Of a stretch of DNA of 5,044 nucleotides, positions 1 to 4,317 are shown piece after piece. Source of the DNA: Peptococcaceae bacterium UBA7185 (lineage in GTDB: Bacteria; Bacillota; Peptococcia; Peptococcales; Peptococcaceae). The notes under the pieces are model-generated. The model was not told the origin of the DNA, did no database searches, and saw nothing but the letters and a program-made list of their open reading frames with translations. Location of the stretch: the NCBI GenBank assembly GCA_002491065.1, contig DKVF01000022.1:1-5044 (forward strand), in the 5' to 3' direction. Position 1 is the stretch's first letter. Every line of letters begins with the position of its first letter. The position numbers and the translations under genes are program-made.

Positions 1-57
1 TACAGACTTTTTTTCACAGACTCATTTTGTTCATAATACTTACTTCCCTTCTGTTGT
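1..57. other. Non-coding edge downstream of the reductase operon
   Basis: No gene is visible here. The stretch contains a 7-bp direct repeat ACAGACT (2-8 and 16-22) separated by a T run, and an ATACTTAC octamer at 36-43 that matches the half-sites in the HxlR-controlled intergenic region near 1274-1300. On the minus strand an ATG at 34-32 opens only six codons before a stop. I see no convincing hairpin terminator for the reductase operon within these bases; it may lie beyond the left edge. Confidence 0.4.
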
Positions 58-609
58 CTATTGAATAGATTTTCCCAGCTCATAGGCTTGCTCAAGTTCG
101 GGTTTGCCAAGGATGTCGCCTATATCTCCATTGCCCCCTGCAAGAACATGACCGAGATTTTTCCAATTTAAATGTTTCATCAGGTGATCATAATAAGTCA
201 GGACGTCCTCAAAACCGTTTCCTTCAGCCGCCATCAAAAGCGCGCTGGCTCTGTCATGTCCCCGGAGCAAATTGCCGTCCCCTTCTTCCAGCGCAAACAG
301 GCGGTCAATTGCCGTTCTGAGTTGTCCACTCATGTTCCAATAATATAAGGGCGTTGCCAAAACAACCACATCACATTCCTTAACAGCAGGATAGATCTGT
401 GACATATCATCCTTTTGCACGCAGGGACATTCCCGACTGCTATGGCCGCCGAAACAACCTTTACAACCATGAATCTCCATTCTATCGAGAAAAAATTCGG
501 TAACTGTATGCCCAACGCTTTCCGCACCTTCTGTAAACCTCTGAACCAATGCGGAAGTGTTCCCTTTTCTGCGGGGGCTTCCGTTTAATATCACAATTTT
601 CTTTGCCAT
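58..609 (-). CDS. Flavodoxin-fold NAD(P)H-dependent oxidoreductase, FMN reductase / iron-sulfur flavoprotein-like
   Basis: Predicted cytosolic FMN-binding reductase of 183 residues, a normal length for the family. The N-terminal strand and phosphate loop read KKIVILNGSPRRKGNTS (residues 3-19), the signature of NADPH-dependent FMN reductases. The central ATPLYYWNMSGQ (about 85-96), followed by an IDRL helix, is the second flavin-contacting loop. A cysteine-rich insertion (C49, C52, C61, C63) sits where iron-sulfur flavoproteins have CX2CX2CX4-7C, but the third cysteine position is Gly55 and an extra Cys63 is present, so a normal 4Fe-4S cluster is doubtful. The ATG at 609-607 has a modest AGGGTG ribosome site about 8 nt upstream. 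It lies 19 nt downstream of the paralogue at 629-1174 and is presumably co-transcribed from the promoter next to hxlR. Substrate is unknown; quinone, flavin or nitro-compound reduction would be typical of the family (inference). Confidence 0.85.
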   Translation of the reverse strand: MAKKIVILNGSPRRKGNTSALVQRFTEGAESVGHTVTEFFLDRMEIHGCKGCFGGHSSRECPCVQKDDMSQIYPAVKECDVVVLATPLYYWNMSGQLRTAIDRLFALEEGDGNLLRGHDRASALLMAAEGNGFEDVLTYYDHLMKHLNWKNLGHVLAGGNGDIGDILGKPELEQAYELGKSIQ

Positions 610-628
610 AGTTTATTCACCCTTTCCC

Positions 629-1174
629 TTAAATCTTTTCTACCAGCGCAGCAGCCTGTTTGCAACCGTCCGTTTTTTCAATGTCCCCCGCGTTCAACAC
701 GCCGGGAATCAGCACCTCGCCAACCATGTTCCATTTCAGCAAAGCGGCGGAGCGCTCCACAGGAATGCGGACACCGTCCATTACAGACAAATCGTTTTCC
801 TCGCAGCAAGTAATCAGAGCACATTCCTTGCCTTCAATATCCTTGCCTGCTACGCAGAAAGAAAACAGCTTATCAATAACACCTTTGATTTGTGCTGGAA
901 TGGAATACCAATAGACAGGCGTAGCAAAGACCACTGCATCCGCTTCCAGAATAACCGGAGCTATAGAATTAAAATCATCGTCAAAGGAGCATGCTTTCCC
1001 TGTCTTAAAACAGGTCTCACAAGCATGACAGCCGCCAACATTTTTCATTGCCGCATCGAAACGGGTAACAATATGTCCCTTTGCTTCTGCTGCCTTGATA
1101 AAAGCTTCCGTCATTGCAAAGCTATTGCCATGTTTGCGAGGGCTTCCGGTGATCACTACAATTTTCTTACTCAT
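629..1174 (-). CDS. Iron-sulfur flavoprotein-like NAD(P)H-dependent FMN oxidoreductase
   Basis: First gene of the minus-strand reductase operon, 181 residues. It has the flavodoxin-fold N-terminus KKIVVITGSPRKHGNS (3-18) with the FMN phosphate loop, ATPVYWYSIPAQIK (84-97) as the second flavin loop, and the complete compact motif C49-X2-C52-X2-C55-X6-C62. That spacing matches the CX2CX2CX4-7C motif known to ligate a 4Fe-4S cluster in archaeal and clostridial iron-sulfur flavoproteins, so a role in FMN- and cluster-mediated electron transfer is inferred. The frame is open upstream to 1264, but the extra 30 residues are hydrophobic promoter-region translation. A strong GGAGGAA site at 1187-1181 lies 6 nt from the ATG at 1174-1172 and fixes the start. 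It is divergent from the HxlR regulator at 1318. The two reductases are recognisably paralogous, probably from tandem duplication. Confidence 0.87.
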   Translation of the reverse strand: MSKKIVVITGSPRKHGNSFAMTEAFIKAAEAKGHIVTRFDAAMKNVGGCHACETCFKTGKACSFDDDFNSIAPVILEADAVVFATPVYWYSIPAQIKGVIDKLFSFCVAGKDIEGKECALITCCEENDLSVMDGVRIPVERSAALLKWNMVGEVLIPGVLNAGDIEKTDGCKQAAALVEKI

Positions 1175-1199
1175 ATAATCTTCCTCCAATTCTGCGGGA

Positions 1200-1228
1200 T
1201 TGACTTTCCCTATTGTTGATATTATAAT
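1200..1228 (+). promoter_or_regulatory. Sigma-A-type promoter for the HxlR regulator
   Basis: TTGACT (1200-1205), a 17-bp spacer and a perfect TATAAT (1223-1228) point toward the hxlR-like gene. The inferred start near 1235 gives a leader of about 80 nt containing the repeated ATACTTAC half-sites, so bound regulator would sit downstream of the start and act as a roadblock. The match and spacing are seen directly; activity is inferred. Confidence 0.65.
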
Positions 1229-1248
1229 CATAACAAGAATAAGAATAA
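1221..1248 (-). promoter_or_regulatory. Candidate divergent promoter for the reductase operon
   Basis: On the minus strand a TATAAT -10 (1226-1221) overlaps the -10 of the plus-strand promoter because ATTATAAT is near-palindromic. The best -35 with normal spacing is a weak TTATTC (1248-1243, spacer 16); a better TTGTTT (1254-1249) would need a 22-bp spacer. The half-site AAGTAC at 1253-1258 abuts the -35 region, so the regulator could either block or assist this promoter. Confidence 0.4.
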
Positions 1249-1252
1249 AAAC

Positions 1253-1300
1253 AAGTACGCACATTTAGGTGCGATACTTACACTGATGTTTGATACTTAC
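1253..1300. promoter_or_regulatory. HxlR operator cluster: inverted repeat plus two direct half-sites
   Basis: Two identical nonamers GATACTTAC lie at 1273-1281 and 1292-1300, 19 bp apart. The first is also the right arm of an imperfect inverted repeat: AAGTACGCAC (1253-1262), a 6-bp centre ATTTAG, then GTGCGATACTT (1269-1279). The arms match except for one extra base in the right arm. TACTTAC/GTAAGTA-like half-sites next to a dimeric winged-helix regulator gene fit an autoregulatory HxlR operator. The repeats are seen; the binding protein is inferred from location. Confidence 0.6.
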
Positions 1301-1317
1301 TAAAAGGAGAGTGTAGC

Positions 1318-1653
1318 ATGAGCATAGAGTGTATTAAAGACGCCAAGCTGGAAGAAACAGGTTTTAATTATACAATGTCTCTAATTCAAGGAAAGTATAA
1401 AATGTTTATCCTTTATGCGTTGATGGGGTTTGGAACTGTTCGCTTTAACGAACTGAAAAAATATTTAGGTACCATTTCTTACAAAACATTAAGTGTTACG
1501 CTAAAAGAATTAGAAGCAGATAATCTTGTTCACCGAGAAGAATATCCGCAAATCCCACCAAAAGTGGAATATAGTTTAACAGAACGGGGAAAATCTCTCA
1601 TTCCCATATTGGACGCAATGTGCGACTGGGGTGAAAACCACCGCATGGTATAA
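1318..1653 (+). CDS. HxlR-family winged-helix transcriptional regulator
   Basis: A 111-residue DNA-binding regulator, the usual size for HxlR proteins, which act as dimers and often respond to electrophiles or redox stress (family knowledge). The winged-helix domain covers about residues 14-105: a LIQGKYKMFILYAL first helix (22-35), RFNELKKYLGTISYKTLS with the recognition helix (42-59), LKELEADNLV (62-71), then the wing with the family-typical PPKVEYSLTERG (80-91) and the C-terminal LDAMCDWGE helix (98-106). Cysteines are C5 and C102. The CP pair that precedes GKW in YodB-like sensors is replaced here by F16-N17, so sensing through that particular cysteine is unlikely. AAAGGAG at 1303-1309 lies 8 nt before the ATG. 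It is divergent from the two flavin reductases, which are its likely targets along with its own gene. Confidence 0.9.
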   Translation: MSIECIKDAKLEETGFNYTMSLIQGKYKMFILYALMGFGTVRFNELKKYLGTISYKTLSVTLKELEADNLVHREEYPQIPPKVEYSLTERGKSLIPILDAMCDWGENHRMV

Positions 1654-1667
1654 AAGTACTAAAAAGC

Positions 1668-1700
1668 AGGTGATAAACTGAGCCTATCACCTACCTATTT
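1668..1700 (+). terminator. Weak hairpin terminator after the HxlR gene
   Basis: AGGTGATA (1668-1675) pairs perfectly with TATCACCT (1685-1692) around a 9-nt loop, 15 nt after the hxlR stop. The following ATTTT is short, so termination may be incomplete; a second candidate lies at 1751-1785. Confidence 0.45.
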
Positions 1701-1750
1701 TGCTAGAAGAATGAGTTTTATAACAAAACACAACTATCATCACATAAGGA

Positions 1751-1785
1751 AATATTCGTATCGCTGCGATTGGTAGTATTTTTTT
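1751..1785 (+). terminator. Second candidate terminator for the HxlR transcript
   Basis: AATATT (1751-1756) pairs with AGTATT (1775-1780). Within it ATCG (1760-1763) pairs with CGAT (1767-1770), with a short internal mismatch between, and a T run extends to 1785. The stem is imperfect and AT-rich, but the long T run is typical. It probably backs up the hairpin at 1668-1692. Confidence 0.35.
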
Positions 1786-1803
1786 GTTAGAACATGACAA
1801 AAT

Positions 1804-1840
1804 ATAAAAACGTCCGCACAGCGTAAAGCCATCCGAACGT
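1804..1840 (-). terminator. Rho-independent terminator of the membrane-protein operon
   Basis: Read on the minus strand, ACGTTCGGATGGC (1840-1828) pairs with the arm ending CGGACGT (down to 1810) as a stem of about 13 bp, with one G-G mismatch and a few G-U pairs, followed by a run of five T's. It lies about 105 nt beyond the stop of the last operon gene at 1946 and is the first good minus-strand terminator after it. Confidence 0.65.
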
Positions 1841-1945
1841 CATAAAACAACAATATATTAAAAACACTTAATATGTGGACTTTCCATCAAGAAATCACCT
1901 AGCGACATTTTTCTATTGCCGCCTCTCCATCAAAACACATCTGCT
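1841..1945 (-). other. 3' untranslated region of the operon with two tiny open frames
   Basis: Between the 78-residue gene and the terminator I see no confident gene. Two very short minus-strand frames exist. The first is at 1940-1899 (MCFDGEAAIEKCR), beginning 6 nt after the preceding stop. The second is at 1908-1858 (MSLGDFLMESPHIKCF), with GGAGAGG about 13 nt upstream. An AT-only inverted repeat, ATATTAA (1855-1861) and TTAATAT (1868-1874), precedes the terminator. Nothing else supports translation. Confidence 0.2.
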
Positions 1946-2182
1946 TTATTTTTTGAAGGCTGCTGTGTTATCTTTTAAACGAGCCTTTGCCTCCTCTACC
2001 GTTTCTCCATCTCTAGTGAGATAGCGACCGACGAAGGCATTCTCAACCTTTGTGTAACTGGCAACCACAGCATCTTCAATCTTCGTATAGCTGCCGACGA
2101 CAGTATCCTCAAATTTCTCATATGTGCCCACAACTTTTTTGGCAATTTCTTCATTTGCCTTTACAATTTTAGATTGTGCCAT
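1946..2182 (-). CDS. Small 11-residue-repeat protein, predicted amphipathic helix, function unknown
   Basis: Last gene of the TetR-linked operon; 78 residues, no signal peptide, no hydrophobic membrane segment. Residues 17-49 are three consecutive 11-residue repeats, VVGTYEKFEDT, VVGSYTKIEDA and VVASYTKVENA, followed by a degenerate fourth starting FVGRYL (50-55) and a charged tail rich in Glu and Lys (GETVEEAKARLKDN). The 11-residue period equals three helical turns and puts Val/Tyr/Ile on one face with Lys/Glu/Asp on the other, as in membrane- or surface-binding helices; this is inference. The frame is open to 2230, but AGGAGG at 2198-2193 lies 10 nt before the ATG at 2182-2180 and sets the start. 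The start overlaps the end of the upstream membrane-protein gene by 14 nt, indicating translational coupling. I recognise the repeat style from uncharacterised Firmicutes proteins but know no function. Confidence 0.8.
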   Translation of the reverse strand: MAQSKIVKANEEIAKKVVGTYEKFEDTVVGSYTKIEDAVVASYTKVENAFVGRYLTRDGETVEEAKARLKDNTAAFKK

Positions 2183-2861
2183 TTCTTTTCTTCCTCCTCT
2201 TACTGCCTTTTCGCATTGTAAAAATGCCAAGCAGCCATATAAATAAGCAGACTGCCATTCCGGTCAGTCTATTCATCATCGCCATATCCGCAGCATCCAT
2301 CGAGCCAAATGAAACAAGCATAGAGCGCTGTAATGTCAGAAGTGATACAGCTACCTCCGCATAACCGATTGTACGGATAGCAATCAGCAGAGGAGCACTG
2401 TTCCTGCGCTGCTTTATGGCTCTTATGACTGCCACGGTGATTTTGCAAAAACTGTAGGTCACAATGGTAATCATGACGATCTCATCATGTTTCACAGCGA
2501 TATTTTGCGAAAGACTGATATAGATCAGGCCAGTCAAAAGAAAACCCATCAGAATCAGCATACCGCCACACAGCTTGACCACAAAATACTCTGCATCTTC
2601 AGAATACACAGATTTTCCTCTCCATTGGCAGAGAACAGCAGAAAAGCGCATTGCACTTAAAATGACATAGTACGCCCCCATTGCAACGAACCAAAGGGAC
2701 TGATTCATCACGCCCAACATGCCATGATAAAAAGCGTACAAAATATTGATCAGCAGACTTACAGAAGCGGAAAATATCACTCTGAACTGCTGCTCTCGAA
2801 TGAATCGTTTTCCAACTTTTGTTTTCTCTATTTTCCCGACAATAACTTGTCTTACGTTCAT
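2169..2861 (-). CDS. Polytopic membrane protein of unknown function, about six helices
   Basis: A 230-residue integral membrane protein. A basic cytoplasmic-looking N-terminus (KIEKTKVGKRFIREQQFR, 10-27) is followed by hydrophobic segments at about 28-46, 55-76, 93-117, 127-149, 158-178 and 197-216, and a strongly basic tail (RKGSKRRKKR, 217-226). By the positive-inside rule both ends are probably cytoplasmic. No transporter signature or catalytic motif is evident. The same frame is open upstream to 3320, but that part is merely a shadow of the gene at 2858-3229. The real ATG at 2861-2859 overlaps the preceding TGA as ATGA, with a weak AAAGGG (2876-2871) 9 nt upstream, so it is probably translated by coupling. 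The codons of its basic tail also form the AGGAGG site for the next gene. It is the second of three genes divergent from tetR. Confidence 0.8.
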   Translation of the reverse strand: MNVRQVIVGKIEKTKVGKRFIREQQFRVIFSASVSLLINILYAFYHGMLGVMNQSLWFVAMGAYYVILSAMRFSAVLCQWRGKSVYSEDAEYFVVKLCGGMLILMGFLLTGLIYISLSQNIAVKHDEIVMITIVTYSFCKITVAVIRAIKQRRNSAPLLIAIRTIGYAEVAVSLLTLQRSMLVSFGSMDAADMAMMNRLTGMAVCLFIWLLGIFTMRKGSKRRKKRNGTI

Positions 2862-3229
2862 GCTTGTAAGCCCTTTGTCAACGGAATTAGGCAGAGCAAA
2901 ATGACAATACCGATCAGCCCAAGGACGATGCCGATCACCATTTTGTTCCAGACCATGCAAAAACACATACCAATTCCCAATGCCAATGCGCCAACCACAC
3001 CGACTACTGCGGCAAAAACGGTTTTGGCCGAAAAACGGATAGGCACCTTGTGCTCCATCTTGCGCCAGACAATCACCGTGATCACCCCCAGCAATAATCC
3101 TACGCAACCGGATACAATCCCCGGCTGAAATGCTCCCCACTCTGGGATAAGGGCCATGCACATGCCCAACGCAAAAAGTACTACGCTCACCGTTCCCATA
3201 AGCATCGCAACAAAACTGCTTTTCTTCAT
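2858..3229 (-). CDS. Four-helix small membrane protein with internal duplication, function unknown
   Basis: A 123-residue hydrophobic protein and the first gene of the operon divergent from tetR. Predicted membrane helices lie at about 6-28, 35-55, 69-91 and 96-116, joined by short loops. The central loop WRKMEHKVPIRFSAK (55-69) is basic and probably cytoplasmic. The two halves resemble each other: LGMCM (21-25) with GIVSGCVGLLLGVI (37-50) against IGMCF (86-90) with GIVLGLIGIVILL (100-112). This suggests duplication of a two-helix unit. A GTG at 3235 is in frame, but GAGGAGGT (3243-3236) abuts it; the ATG at 3229-3227 has the proper 6-nt spacing and is chosen. Its TGA overlaps the next start by 4 nt. 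I recall similar proteins beside TetR genes in Firmicutes, but not a function; regulation by the adjacent TetR protein is inferred. Confidence 0.8.
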   Translation of the reverse strand: MKKSSFVAMLMGTVSVVLFALGMCMALIPEWGAFQPGIVSGCVGLLLGVITVIVWRKMEHKVPIRFSAKTVFAAVVGVVGALALGIGMCFCMVWNKMVIGIVLGLIGIVILLCLIPLTKGLQA

Positions 3230-3256
3230 TTGCACACCTCCTCTTTAAAGCAACAG

Positions 3257-3285
3257 TTGATTGTTTATTACAAGAATAGTATAAT
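3257..3285 (+). promoter_or_regulatory. Sigma-A-type promoter for the TetR regulator
   Basis: TTGATT (3257-3262), a 17-bp spacer and a perfect TATAAT (3280-3285) lie upstream of the tetR-like gene, giving an inferred start near 3292. Its -10 overlaps the -10 of the opposing promoter by four bases, so the two polymerases would compete. Confidence 0.65.
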
Positions 3286-3306
3286 GAGGCAGAAAAACAA
3301 AAACAA
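3278..3306 (-). promoter_or_regulatory. Sigma-A-type promoter for the membrane-protein operon
   Basis: On the minus strand TTGTTT (3306-3301), a 17-bp spacer and TATACT (3283-3278) lead into the operon, with an inferred start near 3271 and a short leader of about 40 nt. The -35 lies inside the right arm of the 11-bp inverted repeat. Confidence 0.6.
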
Positions 3307-3318
3307 TCAACAATATGC

Positions 3319-3333
3319 ACACAAGTGTTGTGT
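3319..3333. promoter_or_regulatory. 15-bp perfect palindrome before tetR, candidate operator
   Basis: ACACAA, a 3-bp centre GTG, then TTGTGT forms a compact palindrome ending just before the AAAGGAG ribosome site of tetR. Its size is typical of TetR-dimer sites. It lies downstream of the inferred tetR transcription start, where binding could block elongation (autoregulation); it is a competing operator candidate to the 11-bp arms. Confidence 0.45.
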
Positions 3334-3347
3334 TAAAGGAGATTTTT

Positions 3348-3884
3348 ATGAATACCAAAAATAATAAACGCAAACGGACATCCATGCAGAAAATCGAACA
3401 GGTTTTGATAGAACTCCTGCAAACGAAAGAGCTCAATCAAATCAGCGTGTCCGATATTTGCAAAAGAGCAAATCTGAATCGCAGTACATTTTACGCCAAT
3501 TATGTCGATATCTATGGGTTGGCGGATACAATGCGGGAAAAGCTGGAAGCCCAGGTTGCAGATTTGTACAAAAACGAAATTATGCAGGGATTTAACTCCC
3601 ACAATTATTTGCTGCTATTTCGGCATATAAAGGAAAATCAGATATTCTACCGCACCTATTTCAAGCTGGGATATGATGAAACCTATCAAATTTTGACTTA
3701 TGACTACGAGCTTGCCAAAAAACATTTTGCCGATCGCTTCATCGACTATCATATGGAATTTTTCAAGAGCGGACTGACCAAAATGATTAAACTGTGGCTG
3801 CAAAACGGCTGCCGAGAAACACCAGAAGAAATGTTTGAAATTTTAAAAAGTGAATACCGAGGACGTGAAGAATTTTTTACATAG
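3348..3884 (+). CDS. TetR/AcrR-family transcriptional regulator
   Basis: A 178-residue dimeric repressor of the TetR family. The N-terminal DNA-binding domain runs from a basic lead (KNNKRKR, 4-10) through helix 1 (IEQVLIELLQTK, 16-27) to the helix-turn-helix ISVSDICKRANLNRSTFYANYVD (32-54), whose RSTFYxNY recognition helix is diagnostic. The C-terminal ligand/dimer domain, with LLLFRHIKENQIFYRTYF (88-105) and FFKSGLTKMIKLWLQNGCRETPEEM (138-162), resembles the Firmicutes-type TetR C-terminal domain that occurs in many low-GC regulators. The frame opens at 3315, but AAAGGAG (3335-3341), 6 nt before the ATG at 3348, supports the shorter form. It is divergent from the three-gene membrane cassette, its likely target. 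The ligand cannot be read from sequence. Confidence 0.9.
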   Translation: MNTKNNKRKRTSMQKIEQVLIELLQTKELNQISVSDICKRANLNRSTFYANYVDIYGLADTMREKLEAQVADLYKNEIMQGFNSHNYLLLFRHIKENQIFYRTYFKLGYDETYQILTYDYELAKKHFADRFIDYHMEFFKSGLTKMIKLWLQNGCRETPEEMFEILKSEYRGREEFFT

Positions 3885-3975
3885 CAACCAAAAAAAGAAT
3901 CTGATACGTCCTCTTTCACTTGACAGATAATGAGCAGGCCTCTCGACTCACCGACATGTTCGCCAATAATCGTAC
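3885..3975. other. Spacer between tetR and the bidirectional terminator
   Basis: No gene recognised. A plus-strand frame from 3905 to 4018 is open for 38 codons without an early start codon (it includes TDNEQASRLTDMFANN) and runs into the terminator. It could be a worn gene remnant or chance; I see no ribosome site or homology to support it. Confidence 0.3.
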
Positions 3976-4015
3976 AAAAAACACCGTTTCCATCTCTACA
4001 GAAACGGTGTTTTTC
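3976..4015. terminator. Strong bidirectional rho-independent terminator
   Basis: A perfect 14-bp stem pairs AAAAACACCGTTTC (3977-3990) with GAAACGGTGTTTTT (4001-4014) around a 10-nt loop. The flanking A and T runs make it functional in either direction. It ends the plus-strand tetR transcript and can also stop minus-strand transcription arriving from the spore-protein gene, insulating the two blocks. Confidence 0.85.
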
Positions 4016-4064
4016 TTATGAGTCACTTCTGTGACACGCTGTCTGATAAACCCATACCCATTCC

Positions 4065-4093
4065 AAAAAATTAGCAGATTCCTTTTGGATTCT
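4065..4093 (-). terminator. Weak terminator directly after the spore-protein gene
   Basis: On the minus strand AGAATCC (4093-4087), an AAAA loop and GGAATCT (4082-4076) form a 7-bp stem with one mismatch, followed after five bases by six T's (4070-4065). The hairpin begins 4 nt after the stop codon. The distance to the T run makes it doubtful; the stronger stem at 3976-4015 lies behind it. Confidence 0.3.
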
Positions 4094-4096
4094 ATT

Positions 4097-4273
4097 TTAA
4101 GAACTCCACTGATGCTTGCGCATATAGCCGTTCACCAGGCCGCCCAATCGTCCGCTCTCCGCTGATGTCAGCTCCCCCCAGCCAGCCTGTTGGATTTTTT
4201 CTCCATAGCCCAGCTGCTGCGCCAACTCCAGCTTTAAGATATCTCTAGTGTAGTAGGTTTTCGTTCTGCCCAT
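4097..4273 (-). CDS. Alpha/beta-type small acid-soluble spore protein (SASP)
   Basis: A 58-residue protein of the alpha/beta SASP family, which coats and protects DNA in the dormant spore and is degraded at germination by the GPR protease. Two family blocks are visible. LKLELAQQLGY (13-23) corresponds to the KxEIAxELG box containing the GPR cut after Glu (here E16-L17). GWGELTSAESGRLGG (31-45) corresponds to the GxLTSRxxGxVGG DNA-contact box. The GWG form and short length resemble minor divergent SASPs rather than the major 65-70-residue ones. The C-terminus is short (LVNGYMRKHQWSS) and lacks the usual long MVKRMIxxAE helix. A GTG at 4282 is in frame, but the AGAGGAA site (4289-4283) suits the ATG at 4273-4271. 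It is transcribed alone from a sigma-G-like promoter at 4346-4318. Confidence 0.85.
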   Translation of the reverse strand: MGRTKTYYTRDILKLELAQQLGYGEKIQQAGWGELTSAESGRLGGLVNGYMRKHQWSS

Positions 4274-4317
4274 AGTATACACTTCCTCTCATCTGCGTTT
4301 GAAATTTAATTTCTTTT

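Larger units (their letters stand above)
3256..3311. promoter_or_regulatory. Perfect 11-bp inverted repeat, candidate TetR operator
   Basis: GTTGATTGTTT at 3256-3266 recurs exactly inverted as AAACAATCAAC at 3301-3311, 34 bp apart. Each arm contains the -35 element of one of the two divergent promoters, so a protein bound to both arms would shut both directions. The wide gap suggests two binding sites or a DNA loop rather than one contiguous TetR dimer site. Confidence 0.5.

Noticed and set aside
2..22. ACAGACT direct repeat flanking a T run as a target-site duplication
   Set aside because: Only 7 bp and 14 bp apart, with nothing inserted between the copies.
557..1219. A 220-codon plus-strand open frame across the reductase genes
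   Set aside because: It lies antisense to two well-supported flavoproteins with good ribosome sites; its translation has no family features and no ribosome site.
1175..1264. 30-residue hydrophobic N-terminal extension of the iron-sulfur flavoprotein, resembling a membrane anchor
   Set aside because: It is translation of the AT-rich promoter region, including the shared -10; the strong GGAGGAA site places the start at 1174.
1858..1940. Two micro-frames encoding 13 and 16 residues after the repeat-protein gene
   Set aside because: They overlap each other, one lacks a ribosome site and the other has poor spacing; too short to claim as genes without conservation data.
2862..3320. N-terminal extension of the six-helix membrane protein to 383 residues
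   Set aside because: This part is another frame of the four-helix membrane-protein gene and reads as Cys/Arg-rich nonsense; the ATGA overlap gives a natural start at 2861.
3905..4021. 38-codon plus-strand frame containing TDNEQASRLTDMFANN as a possible gene fragment
   Set aside because: No start codon near its beginning, no ribosome site, and its end is the terminator hairpin; kept only as a hint of a remnant.
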